From Fredinandcohnia onubensis (GTDB taxonomy: Bacteria; Bacillota; Bacilli; Bacillales; Bacillaceae_L), in contig NZ_NSEB01000012.1 in assembly GCF_002734215.1 (NCBI RefSeq), positions 248,001 through 312,000 on the forward strand: DNA of 64,000 nucleotides, given 5' to 3'. Positions within the stretch are counted from its first letter, which is position 1. Every line of letters begins with the position of its first letter. A program made the translations under genes and the position numbers. This document shows, piece after piece, positions 17,104 through 26,258 of this stretch. A model generated the notes under the pieces. It was not told the DNA's origin and did no database searches. It saw only the letters and a list, made by a program, of their open reading frames with translations.

Positions 17104-17172
17104 CTTTGTGTGTACCTTAATTTATTCTCTTCATTCAACCTATAATGAATTGAAGATACTGCTTTTAATCAA

Positions 17173-17676
17173 TTATACCTTTGCCTTTGGCAGTGGTTTC
17201 TTAATCCACTCTTTATAGAAAGTATCGATATCTGGTTCAAAATCAATGATAATCGGATACCAAGGTGGGACTGCCTCCACCTCAAGCTGGGTTGCACATC
17301 CGGGGCAATAATATTCACGAATGACTTGCCACTCTGGGTCTGGCGACATCAATTTAGGATAAATTTCATTCATTTTCTCCACGGTATCACGAACAAAAAT
17401 CCGAGCATGCAGCTTCCAGTTTTCCTTATAATCACAGAATTCGTGGCCACAGTCGCATTTGACAATACGATCGCCATTTTCTTTTTGTACAATATATAAA
17501 TGTAATCCATATGGAAGCAGAATTGGATCATCCCAACTTACACGGTCCTGTAAAACTTCTCGGTAAATTTCAAAACGCTCAGGATCCTTATGGCTCGACA
17601 TCATTTCTTTAACTTGATAAAACTCTAACGTTCCATCAATTAATTCACCAATTCTTTTCTTATCATACTTTGCCAC
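17173..17676 (-). CDS. acxC: Acetone carboxylase gamma subunit
   Basis: 167 residues from GTG 17676. A GTG three codons earlier falls inside the AGAGGTGA ribosome site, and the chosen start gives the known family length (about 168). Two cysteine groups look like metal ligands: CDCGHEFC at 74-81 and CPGC at 124-127. This small subunit is found with the alpha and beta subunits in acetone carboxylases, which use ATP and bicarbonate to turn acetone into acetoacetate. It is last in the operon, starting 18 bases after acxB. Presence of this subunit separates the operon from plain hydantoinase or oxoprolinase genes. Confidence 0.88.
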   Translation of the reverse strand: MAKYDKKRIGELIDGTLEFYQVKEMMSSHKDPERFEIYREVLQDRVSWDDPILLPYGLHLYIVQKENGDRIVKCDCGHEFCDYKENWKLHARIFVRDTVEKMNEIYPKLMSPDPEWQVIREYYCPGCATQLEVEAVPPWYPIIIDFEPDIDTFYKEWIKKPLPKAKV

Positions 17677-17694
17677 ATGATTCACCTCTTTTTC

Positions 17695-19980
17695 TTATTT
17701 TTTCTTTTTTTGCTTGAAACGGTTGATATGTGCTCCCATTGTTGGCACTCCTAGCTCATCTTCATAGATCATCCATTCTTCAGGAATATTCCAGAAGTCT
17801 TTAAATTCGTCGGTGAACTTTTCACTTAAAGCAAAGCTTTGGGCATACATATGTTTGACTTGAACAGCAGCGTCTTCTTTGATGATCTTCTTTCTTTCAC
17901 CTTCCATCCACTCTTTAGTAGGAGCACTGCGCTCTAAGCGTTCTTTTCGGATTTCTTTTCGTCGTTGTTCAGTTGCTTTTATATCAACTGTATATACACC
18001 CTTTTCTTCAGTGAAGACACATCCATACACTTTTTCTGCATAGCGAAGCAGAATGTACTTTTCATTAAGATCATTTTCAACCTCTTTTGGATTTCTCTCA
18101 AGCGGATCGCCAAAGCCTGGGCCTCCACGAAGGTAGTTCATGATCACATCGTAATCACCGAATTGCTCTTGTGTAGAAACCGCTTGTCTGTCACGGTGAA
18201 TAACTTCAGCTTCCATATTTTGTTCATAAGTTGGATTATCTGGGTCCACATCTCCGCCTAATGGGATTGGCAGACCTTTTTCAATTCTCTCTTTAATATT
18301 TGTCTTATTAGCCTGGAACCTGTATCCCGCAGATGCTGGATATCCGCCCATTAGGCCACAGTCTGTTGCCATAACACCTGCACCAGCGACGAACATTGCC
18401 CATTCTTGAGCTCCCCAACCTAAGCGAAGTGACTGCCAGCCGTTCCCGCCTCGATATTTACCAGACCCACCTGATCCAGGTAAGATTTGTCTTCCTAGGA
18501 AGATGAGCGGTTCAAGGAGTTCCCAAATTTCCATATCCCCCATGTCACCCTCTGGATTCCAGAGTGCGGCGGAGTGACTGATTCCATCTTGAATTGCACT
18601 TGCTCCAACTCCACAAGATGAGGTTTCAAAGCTATTCATTGCGGATAATTGACCGTATTGATCATATCCTCCACCCATTAACCAGTTAGAAGTATGAGCA
18701 TTACCTGCGTTTACTTCTTCTAAATATCCTCGCCCAAAATAGGATCGGCTCAGTCCGCGCCATAGCGGAGACCATGCTGCAACTAATGCATGCCATGTAT
18801 TAGAATGGGCAGTTCGAATGTCATCTGGGTTAAACCATGACCCGTATGGCATGCCAAATTTACTTGCATAATAGGCACCATCGTTAATTCGATCATTTGG
18901 AACAAGGGTTTGTGACAGCATGACCCAGATTCCGCTTGTAATCGAAACAGGTGTAGCATTGAACGGATGCCATCCCCAGCGGTTAGCCCCTTCAAAATCA
19001 ATTTCAAGCTTAGCATCTTTATGAACCGTGATTTCAGAAGGTGTATGAATGATTGAATTCAACTTTGCAAATGAAGGAAGATCCAGATCCTTAAAAGGTA
19101 CGTCTACAAATGAAGCTTGACGATATTTTCCTGGAATTAACATGGTCTTTACCTGATTCACAAAGCCTCGGCGTCCGTCCTCAATAATTTCACGGATAAA
19201 TTGTTTATAAGCGTCAACGCCCTCTTCTTTGATTACATCTAAGACAAGGTCACGTATCATATGACATCCTGCAATCCTTGTTTTCTCATCAAGCGTCCAG
19301 TATTTTACCGCACGAACTGATCTTGTACTTTCGAGTATCCAGTCTTTTGATAGCTTGTCATTTTGGCCGATTTTTCGACATGTGACTTGATATCCATCAT
19401 CATAACGTTGGACTGGACCCATTGGCATACTTCCTGGCGCAGATGCCCCGGTATCAATTACGTGAGTTACTCCGCCGACCCAGCCGACAACTTCACCTTC
19501 CCAGAAAATTGGTACCAATGTATGGACGTCACATGTATGAACATTTCCTACATGGTTATCGTTGTTACAGAAAATATCTTTATCAGCAATACCTGGGTTA
19601 TCCTCATAATCATTTTCAATCATAAATTTAATCGCAGCACCCATCGTCCCTACGTGGATAATAATCCCAGTTGATGTAACAATCGAATCGGCCTCAGGCG
19701 TGTATAAACTAAAGCACAATTCACCTTCTTGTTCAACGATTGGAGACGCAGCAACCTTCTTTGCGGTCTCCCTTGCATGAACCACTCCGCCGCGGAGCTT
19801 GGAATAGATTTTTTCAAAACGAATGGGATCCGTTTCCTTAAATGGTAGCGTCCTTAAGCCGGCATAATAGCCAGTATCCTTACTAATTTCGTCCATTTCT
19901 TTTCGCATTTGCTTTAGAGTTTTACCATCCCAGCCAATCGGTTTATTCACTTGTTGAACGTCAGTTATCGTTTTTGCCAA
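17695..19980 (-). CDS. acxB: Acetone carboxylase alpha subunit (hydantoinase B/oxoprolinase fold)
   Basis: 761 residues from a TTG start with AAGGGGG 8 bases upstream. The whole length follows the hydantoinase-B/HyuB family: DIFCNNDNHVGNVHTCDVH near residue 137, the VGGVTHVIDTGASAPGSMP segment, and a C-terminal RGGPGFGDPLERNP motif. Length is close to the known AcxB (about 776). In the characterised Xanthobacter enzyme this subunit binds Mn and joins acetone to the activated carboxyl group. It lies 41 bases after acxA and 18 bases before acxC in one operon. Confidence 0.92.
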   Translation of the reverse strand: MAKTITDVQQVNKPIGWDGKTLKQMRKEMDEISKDTGYYAGLRTLPFKETDPIRFEKIYSKLRGGVVHARETAKKVAASPIVEQEGELCFSLYTPEADSIVTSTGIIIHVGTMGAAIKFMIENDYEDNPGIADKDIFCNNDNHVGNVHTCDVHTLVPIFWEGEVVGWVGGVTHVIDTGASAPGSMPMGPVQRYDDGYQVTCRKIGQNDKLSKDWILESTRSVRAVKYWTLDEKTRIAGCHMIRDLVLDVIKEEGVDAYKQFIREIIEDGRRGFVNQVKTMLIPGKYRQASFVDVPFKDLDLPSFAKLNSIIHTPSEITVHKDAKLEIDFEGANRWGWHPFNATPVSITSGIWVMLSQTLVPNDRINDGAYYASKFGMPYGSWFNPDDIRTAHSNTWHALVAAWSPLWRGLSRSYFGRGYLEEVNAGNAHTSNWLMGGGYDQYGQLSAMNSFETSSCGVGASAIQDGISHSAALWNPEGDMGDMEIWELLEPLIFLGRQILPGSGGSGKYRGGNGWQSLRLGWGAQEWAMFVAGAGVMATDCGLMGGYPASAGYRFQANKTNIKERIEKGLPIPLGGDVDPDNPTYEQNMEAEVIHRDRQAVSTQEQFGDYDVIMNYLRGGPGFGDPLERNPKEVENDLNEKYILLRYAEKVYGCVFTEEKGVYTVDIKATEQRRKEIRKERLERSAPTKEWMEGERKKIIKEDAAVQVKHMYAQSFALSEKFTDEFKDFWNIPEEWMIYEDELGVPTMGAHINRFKQKKKK

Positions 19981-20020
19981 ATTTGGTACCCCCTTCAGAT
20001 TTTAATAAAATATCAATTTA

Positions 20021-22156
20021 TTACTTGACCTCGTTTAAATGGAAGATTCGATTTTCATCAAGATACGCCTCAAATCCGAGTGGAACAACTAATGTAGTAG
20101 CTGTTGATTCTAGAATGGAAAATGCTTTAATTTTGTTACCAGGCAGTAATTTTTCCATTTCATAAATACTTGCTTGTAAAAATTCACCATCCCAATAAAT
20201 TTCGCGATATCCTAAAAACGCATCCTTAGGCGGTGTTTCACCAACTAATGGTTCTTGTGGGATTTGTGGTTTTGCAACCTCAACAACTCCACGAACAATA
20301 GCACCTGTTATCGAATAACCAAGCTCCGGAGAAAGGGCAGATTTTGCATAAACACGTGAATAGGTCTCTTCGAATGTCTGAATGAGCGTCTCCCAATCAT
20401 CAATCGATTTAAAGGCCGAAATTGGCGCCTCAATTTCAAGGTCATTCAATTGTCCCTGATATTGCATTCGGTAAAGCAGTTTGAAATCAACTTCTTCAGG
20501 CGAATAATCATTTTTCTTGAATTCCTCAGTCACTTTATTTTTAAGTTCATCCCATGCTGCTTGTAACTCTTGCCCGGCAAGTATGATGTCAGAGTCCTCT
20601 GGATGTTCAGCGACGTTAAGATCTAATGTTTTATCATATCGATATTCAAAATCCGCTGCACCACATCCAAATGCTGAGAACCCGGCTGCCCAAGCAGGGA
20701 TCAATACATCTTCAAAGCCTAACCCCTTCGTATAGCCAGCTGTGTGTAACGGACCACCACCGCCGTACGAGAAGCAAACATATTGAGATGGAGAATACCC
20801 TTTTCCTAAAATCATAGATTCTAGGTAGTTACGAAGCTGTGATTCTAATAATTCAATGACCCCGTAAGCTGCATCTTCAACAGTTAACCCAAGCGGGTCC
20901 GCTATTTGCGTTTTAACCGCTTCATAGGCTTTTTCTCTTGAAAGCTTAATCACTCCGCCAATAAAATTATCTGGATTAATCAGACCAAGAACAACGTGAC
21001 AGTCAGAAACGGTTACAGTGTCAAGGCCCCCATGAGGGTTACAAACACCAACACGTGAACCCGCACTATCTGGTCCTAATGTAATATTTCCGTAGTTTGG
21101 ATCGATTCGAACAAAGCTGCCTGTACCTGCACCCGTTGTATCCATGGAAACAAGCGGCAATGAAAGGACAAGACGAGCCATGTCAGGACTTGCATTAATA
21201 GCTAATTCTCCCTGTGTAATCAGGCCAATATCGAAACTTGTTCCGCCAATATCAGAACAGGCGACATTTTTCAAGCCAAGCTGTTCTGCTAGATATTTAG
21301 CTCCAACCATTCCCCCGATTGGTCCAGAAACACAGGTTCTAGCTAATTCATTTGCTTTTATACTGATCGTACCACCGTGACTCGCCATAATGCGCAGGTC
21401 AAAATCTGTACCTGCTTCCCTTAATGCAGTATCGATATTTTCTAATGTTTTACGAGACGGCTCTGCGGCATAGGCTTCAACAATCGTTGTATTTGTACGA
21501 TGTGATTCCTTTCTGACCGGATAATAATCAACCGTTGCAAAAACTTGGATATCCTTATTCGTTTTTTTGATAATTTGCTCAGCTATATCGCGAACTTTTC
21601 GTTCATGGGCAGGGTATTTATAGGAATGTAGCAAGCTGATAACAATCGCTTCTACGTCCTCCTCAATCAGTTTTTGAATAGCAGGTTCAATATCATGCTC
21701 GTAAAGTGGAATGACAACGTTTCCAAATAGGTCCACACGCTCCGTTACACCAACTGTCCATTTACGTGGTACAAGCGGCGGATCAAAGTGGTGAGTATTT
21801 ACATGGATTCGGTCAGAATAAGAGTAGCCTAGGAAAGACTGTAGCCCACGGCCCATTCGATGGTTATCCTCCATCCCTTTATTTACAACTAATCCTACAC
21901 GACGCCCTACTCTTGATACGAGACGGTTAAGCATGGCAGTGCCGGAATAAACACCCGCAAGTAAATTCGGAAATTCCTCTTCAATTTTTGCATCCCATTG
22001 ACTCAACGCATCTTTCGCTGAGTTTAATAGTCCAATATGTTCATCCAGTGGAGTCGTTTGTGCCTTCCCTACGACAAAATCCCCTTTTTCATCAATAATG
22101 AACGTGTCTGTCATTGTACCGCCGGCATCAATGGCAAGAATTTGAGATTTGGCCAA
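20021..22156 (-). CDS. acxA: Acetone carboxylase beta subunit (hydantoinase A/oxoprolinase fold)
   Basis: 711 residues from TTG 22156 (MAKSQILAIDAGGTMTDTF), chosen because GGGAGAG precedes it and it gives the family length (about 717). The upstream in-frame extension to 22267 would run through the sigma-54 promoter and is not coding. The N-terminal IDAGGTMTDTF is the ATP-phosphate site of the ASKHA-like HyuA fold, and GIGGTSFDIG-type segments (SDIGGTSFDIG) and PIGGMVGAKY follow. In known enzymes this subunit uses ATP to activate acetone and bicarbonate. First gene of the operon, transcribed from a -24/-12 promoter. Confidence 0.92.
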   Translation of the reverse strand: MAKSQILAIDAGGTMTDTFIIDEKGDFVVGKAQTTPLDEHIGLLNSAKDALSQWDAKIEEEFPNLLAGVYSGTAMLNRLVSRVGRRVGLVVNKGMEDNHRMGRGLQSFLGYSYSDRIHVNTHHFDPPLVPRKWTVGVTERVDLFGNVVIPLYEHDIEPAIQKLIEEDVEAIVISLLHSYKYPAHERKVRDIAEQIIKKTNKDIQVFATVDYYPVRKESHRTNTTIVEAYAAEPSRKTLENIDTALREAGTDFDLRIMASHGGTISIKANELARTCVSGPIGGMVGAKYLAEQLGLKNVACSDIGGTSFDIGLITQGELAINASPDMARLVLSLPLVSMDTTGAGTGSFVRIDPNYGNITLGPDSAGSRVGVCNPHGGLDTVTVSDCHVVLGLINPDNFIGGVIKLSREKAYEAVKTQIADPLGLTVEDAAYGVIELLESQLRNYLESMILGKGYSPSQYVCFSYGGGGPLHTAGYTKGLGFEDVLIPAWAAGFSAFGCGAADFEYRYDKTLDLNVAEHPEDSDIILAGQELQAAWDELKNKVTEEFKKNDYSPEEVDFKLLYRMQYQGQLNDLEIEAPISAFKSIDDWETLIQTFEETYSRVYAKSALSPELGYSITGAIVRGVVEVAKPQIPQEPLVGETPPKDAFLGYREIYWDGEFLQASIYEMEKLLPGNKIKAFSILESTATTLVVPLGFEAYLDENRIFHLNEVK

Positions 22157-22245
22157 ATAAAACTCTCTCCCTTCAATAAATCTAAAATTTTTAACAGCAT
22201 TTCTCGTTTCCATATGTATGGCTTGTTGCTGTTGCCTTTTATATT

Positions 22246-22261
22246 TGCAAGTAGTGTGCCA
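22246..22261 (-). promoter_or_regulatory. Sigma-54 (-24/-12) promoter of the acetone carboxylase operon
   Basis: Minus strand TGGCACACTACTTGCA matches the consensus TGGCAC-N5-TTGCW at every defined base. Transcription should start near 22234, giving a leader of about 80 bases to the acxA TTG. An AAA+ sigma-54 activator gene is divergent next to it. Confidence 0.93.
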
Positions 22262-22311
22262 ACACAAAACCTTCGATTTAACATGACAAAAAAGGAAAAA
22301 AATAAATCAAA

Positions 22312-22362
22312 CTGTATCATTGCGCTACACTTGTAGCGATACAGATTGTTTTCATGATACAG
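22312..22362. promoter_or_regulatory. Candidate enhancer sites for the sigma-54 activator
   Basis: Three CTGTATC half-sites: plus strand at 22312-22318, minus strand at 22338-22344 and minus strand at 22356-22362. The first two flank an inner CGCTACA/TGTAGCG inverted repeat. They lie about 50-115 bases upstream of the -24/-12 promoter, the usual distance for enhancer binding. Confidence 0.6.
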
Positions 22363-22509
22363 ACTATAAGACTATTGAATTACATAATAGATTAAGTTAA
22401 TATTTTTAATATACTGAAATTTATATAATACATACGCACTACTGCGGATACTGCTTTCATCCTCTTAGACGAACTCTTTTCGTGAAAATTTATGATGAGG
22501 AGGTTCATG

Positions 22510-24474
22510 ATGTTGTTAAACCCTTTTCTCTCGATTTTTACTACTGAGGATTTACATAATAAGGTAGGTGAATTAAAACAGAAATGGGAGTTGTTTGTAA
22601 CCAACCCTGCTAATAGTGACAATCTAGACACTGTCGTGCGGCGTGAAATCCTTAACTCATGGAGTCGATGTCAATCAATTGGATTAAATCCAGAACAAAA
22701 ACAAGCCAGTACGGCACTTACCTCATTCGAATTAGAACAACTCCTATCAGAATCCGACCTTTATCGAACAGCGAAACCTCTAATTGATACTATTTTTGAT
22801 AAATTAATTGGAACCGGATACATAATCACACTTAATGATGAAAATGGAAAAATGCTTTATTTAAAAGGGGAACCAGATATTATTCGAAAAACTGAAAAAG
22901 TAAACTTTGCACCTGGAATGGATTGGAGTGAAGCCGCAGCAGGAACTAATGCGATTGGAACGAGCATCGTTTCCAAACAGCCCATACAGGTTTTTTCTGC
23001 TGAACATTATTGTGAAGGCTTTCACCAAATGACCTGTTCATCCGCCCCAATTTTTCATCCATACACCAAGCATGTCGTAGGAGCGATTGACTTTACCGGT
23101 CTTTGGCCAAGTACACAACCACACACTCTTGGATTAGCTGTCTCTCTTGCACAAATGATCGAACAACAACTTCTTTTTATGTATAAAGAGAAATATAACC
23201 AAGTGGAAGAATATTATCATCAATACACCTCGAAATGGCGGGATCATTCGGTTCTTGTTTTTAGTAATGAATATGTGATTGTGAATGGTGACGATCAATT
23301 ACTAGATGCGCTTCATTTGAAAAAAGACATGGTACTTGAAAGCGAAAAAATCAAGAAGTTTTTACAAGCCCCATTCCATTTCATGGATCAATCAGAATGC
23401 TATCAATTCATTAACATAGAACCGATTATGTTTAATAATGAAGAAATAGGTTATGTTTCTATTTTCAAAACTAGAAACAATTCTTCATCAAGTGTTCCAA
23501 TCAATTCACAGAATCACAATTTAGTCGGTGAATCCGCTGAAATGAAACTGATTTTACAAAAATGCCGGCAAATTGCATCAATCAACACCCCTATCTTGTT
23601 AACTGGTGAAACAGGTACGGGTAAAGAGGTAATCGCAAGGTATATTCATGAAGTAAGTACAAGAAAGGATAAACCTTTTATTGCGATAAATTGTGGGGCA
23701 ATACAGAAAGAACTAATTGGCAGTGAGCTTTTCGGTTATGAAAGTGGTACATTTACCGGTGGGAAAAAGGACGGGAAAAAAGGAAAATTTGAAGAAGCCA
23801 ACGATGGAACAATCTTTTTAGACGAAATCGGAGAAATGCCTCTAGACATGCAGGTGCATTTACTGAGAGTGCTTCAGGAAAAAGAGGTTACGAGGTTAGG
23901 TTCTTCAAAAACGGTTAAAATTGATGTAAAAGTAATCGCCGCCACAAACCGTAACCTGGAAGCTATGATTGAAGAAGCACTGTTTAGAAAAGATTTGTTT
24001 TTTAGGTTAAATGTGATTTCACTTACGATTCCCCCCTTACGTAAAAGGAAAGAAGATATTATTCCAATCAGCAATTATTACTTAAAACTATTTGCAAAAC
24101 TATATCATAAAGATTTACCGTTTCGTTTAACCGAGAAAACAAAAAATTTCTTTTTGAGCTATGAGTGGTCAGGAAATATAAGGGAATTAAGAAATGCAAT
24201 TGAACATGCAGTCATCTTCAGCAACTCAACTGAAATTAACAAAAGTCACCTACCAGATTATTTAGCAGACTTAAAAGCCAAACAATCCCTTAACGTTCAT
24301 GAGATTTCAAATCTGTCTGTAATCGAACAAGCAGAAATGCAGCAAATTAAAACACTATTAATCCAAACAGGTTGGAATATATCAGCAGTAGCAAAAGAAA
24401 TTAAAGTGGCAAGATCAACCTTATATCGCAAACTCAAAAAATATAATCTAATGGACCCACGGATAACTAATTAA
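22510..24474 (+). CDS. Sigma-54-dependent activator, AcoR/AcxR type
   Basis: 654 residues from ATG 22510, six bases after AGGAGG (an ATG at 22507 is also possible). Domains: GAF-type sensor with the AcoR-like signature around residues 136-151 (GMDWSEAAAGTNAIGT), a middle PAS-like region to about 320, an AAA+ domain with Walker A GETGTGKE at 366-373 and Walker B IFLDEIGE at about 435-442, and a Fis-type helix-turn-helix at the end (SAVAKEIKVARSTLYRKL). The sigma-54 contact loop reads GTFTGG rather than GAFTGA. AcoR-family proteins respond to acetoin, acetone or similar small ketones. It is divergent from acxABC, which has a perfect sigma-54 promoter, so control of acetone use is the likely job. 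Confidence 0.92.
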   Translation: MLLNPFLSIFTTEDLHNKVGELKQKWELFVTNPANSDNLDTVVRREILNSWSRCQSIGLNPEQKQASTALTSFELEQLLSESDLYRTAKPLIDTIFDKLIGTGYIITLNDENGKMLYLKGEPDIIRKTEKVNFAPGMDWSEAAAGTNAIGTSIVSKQPIQVFSAEHYCEGFHQMTCSSAPIFHPYTKHVVGAIDFTGLWPSTQPHTLGLAVSLAQMIEQQLLFMYKEKYNQVEEYYHQYTSKWRDHSVLVFSNEYVIVNGDDQLLDALHLKKDMVLESEKIKKFLQAPFHFMDQSECYQFINIEPIMFNNEEIGYVSIFKTRNNSSSSVPINSQNHNLVGESAEMKLILQKCRQIASINTPILLTGETGTGKEVIARYIHEVSTRKDKPFIAINCGAIQKELIGSELFGYESGTFTGGKKDGKKGKFEEANDGTIFLDEIGEMPLDMQVHLLRVLQEKEVTRLGSSKTVKIDVKVIAATNRNLEAMIEEALFRKDLFFRLNVISLTIPPLRKRKEDIIPISNYYLKLFAKLYHKDLPFRLTEKTKNFFLSYEWSGNIRELRNAIEHAVIFSNSTEINKSHLPDYLADLKAKQSLNVHEISNLSVIEQAEMQQIKTLLIQTGWNISAVAKEIKVARSTLYRKLKKYNLMDPRITN

Positions 24475-24510
24475 ATAAATCACGAGCATGCCATTGGATA
24501 TATGACATTG

Positions 24511-24540
24511 TTAAGCCGCTCACTTTACTGAGTGGCTTAA
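24511..24540 (+). terminator. Hairpin after the activator gene
   Basis: 12-bp stem TTAAGCCGCTCA/TGAGTGGCTTAA (one G-T pair) with a 6-base loop, 36 bases after the stop. The T tract is weak (TTACGTT), so termination may be partial. Confidence 0.55.
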
Positions 24541-24620
24541 TTACGTTATATATAAAATATCCTTAAATGTGTTATATGCTATAATTTGTAACGTAAAACG
24601 AAAGTTAGAGGTGAACATTC

Positions 24621-25091
24621 TTGGCGATTCATGTTGTACTTTATCAACCAGATATTCCGGCTAATACTGGAAATATTGCACTTACTTGTGTAGCAACGGG
24701 TTCAGCCTTGCATTTAATCCGACCACTTGGATTTTCAACAGATCCGGAAATGTTAAAAAAAGCAGGCATCGATTTTTGGAATGATGTAAACATCACGTAT
24801 TATGACTCATTGGAAGACTTCTTTTCAAAAAATCAAGGCGAATTTTATTTTATTGAGACGTTTGGTGAAAAAACACATACAGGCTTTGATTTCAGTGATG
24901 AATCGAAGGAACATTACTTTATGTTTGGAAAAGAAACAACGGGTTTGCCGAAAGGTTTACTAGAAAAAAACAAAAATCACTTTTTGAGAATACCCATGAA
25001 CGATCACGTTCGTTCACTCAACCTTTCAAGTACTGCAGCAATACTAGTCTATGAGGCATTACGCCAGCAAGGATATCCGAATTTAAACTAA
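24621..25091 (+). CDS. trmL: tRNA (cytidine/uridine-34 2'-O)-methyltransferase
   Basis: 156 residues from a TTG start with AGAGGTGAAC upstream. A SpoU-class SPOUT methyltransferase: N-terminal HVVLYQPDIPANTGNIAL, then the knot motifs MFGKETTGLP and IPMNDHVRSLNLSSTAAILVYEALRQ. Length and motifs are those of TrmL (YibK/CspR), which methylates the ribose of the wobble base in leucine tRNAs using S-adenosylmethionine. A stand-alone housekeeping gene with a clear terminator after it. Confidence 0.95.
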   Translation: MAIHVVLYQPDIPANTGNIALTCVATGSALHLIRPLGFSTDPEMLKKAGIDFWNDVNITYYDSLEDFFSKNQGEFYFIETFGEKTHTGFDFSDESKEHYFMFGKETTGLPKGLLEKNKNHFLRIPMNDHVRSLNLSSTAAILVYEALRQQGYPNLN

Positions 25092-25117
25092 AAAATCTTC
25101 CATTTGGAAGATTTTTT
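25091..25117. terminator. Bidirectional terminator, trmL and gerK operon
   Basis: AAATCTTCC/GGAAGATTT stem with a 4-base loop. T tracts follow on both strands. It lies between the convergent trmL gene and the end of the germination operon. Confidence 0.88.
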
Positions 25118-25145
25118 TATGTGCCTGACAGATACAAAACTTCCC

Positions 25146-26237
25146 CTATGCTTTCCTATTTCTTATCATCGCAATCACTAGAAGGATTATCGGAATGATG
25201 ACTTGAAATGGTAAGTGAAGAAACATAGGAACAAATTTGTAACCCTCCTGTACGTGTTCAGCAAAACTACTCGCCATCGTTATGGATATAAGTAAAACAA
25301 CTAGTGCCATGGGATAACATAAACGTGTATGACTTTCAATTGAGAACAAATTGGCAACCCCTGTGACTACCGCATAAAAAAAGACCGCGATTTTAAAGAA
25401 TCCCCCAATAATTAGGGCTAACATAAAGAAGATATCGAGACGTTCGATAAACTCTGCTACTTGGATCATTTGAATGGTAGCTAGGAGTGGAAATGGTGCA
25501 CGAGCTGTAAGGTTAATACCCAGAACACTAATATTCATTAACATGACAAGCGTTAAATTTATCCCACTTAAACCGATCGCACATAAACCGGCAATCTTTG
25601 CTTTTCGTGAATGATTCAAATATGGAAATATCATCGCAAATACAACCGTCTCCCCAAATGGAAAATACAGAGTTTGGGTAAATGTTGCTTTTACAACAGG
25701 TAAAATACCTTCTCCTAATATAGGCTTTAGGTTGCTTACATCAATTAATCCAGAGATCACAATGAGGATAAATCCCGTTACCGCAAGTAGATACATGATA
25801 CTAAAAAGGAGTTCCCCTGTTCTCCCTAATACTTCGATTCCTTTTCGAACCCCGTATACTACTACGATGATTAAAAGTGAATTGACAATAAATAATGGAG
25901 TCTCAGGATAGGCGAATGTCACCAGCATCACACCAAAATCACGTAATACTCTTGCTGAGAGATAAGCAAAATAAAGAATGTACAAAAAAGCAAGTACTTT
26001 CCCGATTGGTTTTCCAACGATAATCTGTGCATACATGGTTGGTAATTTGTCGGGGTAATATTGATAGAGTCGGAAAAAGATAATAAAGAGCAACATTCCA
26101 CCGATCATTCCAAGGAGAACGGCAATCCAGGCATCCTGCTTAGCATCCATTGCAAGTGGCAAAAGTAATGCACTTCCTAATTCAAACAGCAAGACAAGTA
26201 CAAATAGCTGATACGAACTGATTTTTGCCTTCTCCAT
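25146..26237 (-). CDS. gerKB: Spore germinant receptor B subunit (GerAB/GerKB family)
   Basis: 363 residues with ten predicted membrane segments and the APC-type fold of GerAB proteins (KISSYQLFVLVLLFELGSALL start, then the FPFGETVVFAMIFPYL segment). B subunits sit in the spore inner membrane and bind or transport the germinant. AAGGAG lies before the ATG. It is the last gene of the operon, 21 bases after the C subunit. The A-C-B order is that of B. subtilis gerK rather than gerA or gerB, so I use that name with caution; the germinant itself cannot be read. Confidence 0.9.
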   Translation of the reverse strand: MEKAKISSYQLFVLVLLFELGSALLLPLAMDAKQDAWIAVLLGMIGGMLLFIIFFRLYQYYPDKLPTMYAQIIVGKPIGKVLAFLYILYFAYLSARVLRDFGVMLVTFAYPETPLFIVNSLLIIVVVYGVRKGIEVLGRTGELLFSIMYLLAVTGFILIVISGLIDVSNLKPILGEGILPVVKATFTQTLYFPFGETVVFAMIFPYLNHSRKAKIAGLCAIGLSGINLTLVMLMNISVLGINLTARAPFPLLATIQMIQVAEFIERLDIFFMLALIIGGFFKIAVFFYAVVTGVANLFSIESHTRLCYPMALVVLLISITMASSFAEHVQEGYKFVPMFLHLPFQVIIPIILLVIAMIRNRKA

Positions 26238-26258
26238 GTGACATGCTCCTTATTTCTA

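Noticed and set aside
22157-22267. N-terminal extension of acxA to 22267
   Set aside because: It would read through the sigma-54 promoter at 22246-22261, and the TTG at 22156 gives the right family length with a ribosome site.
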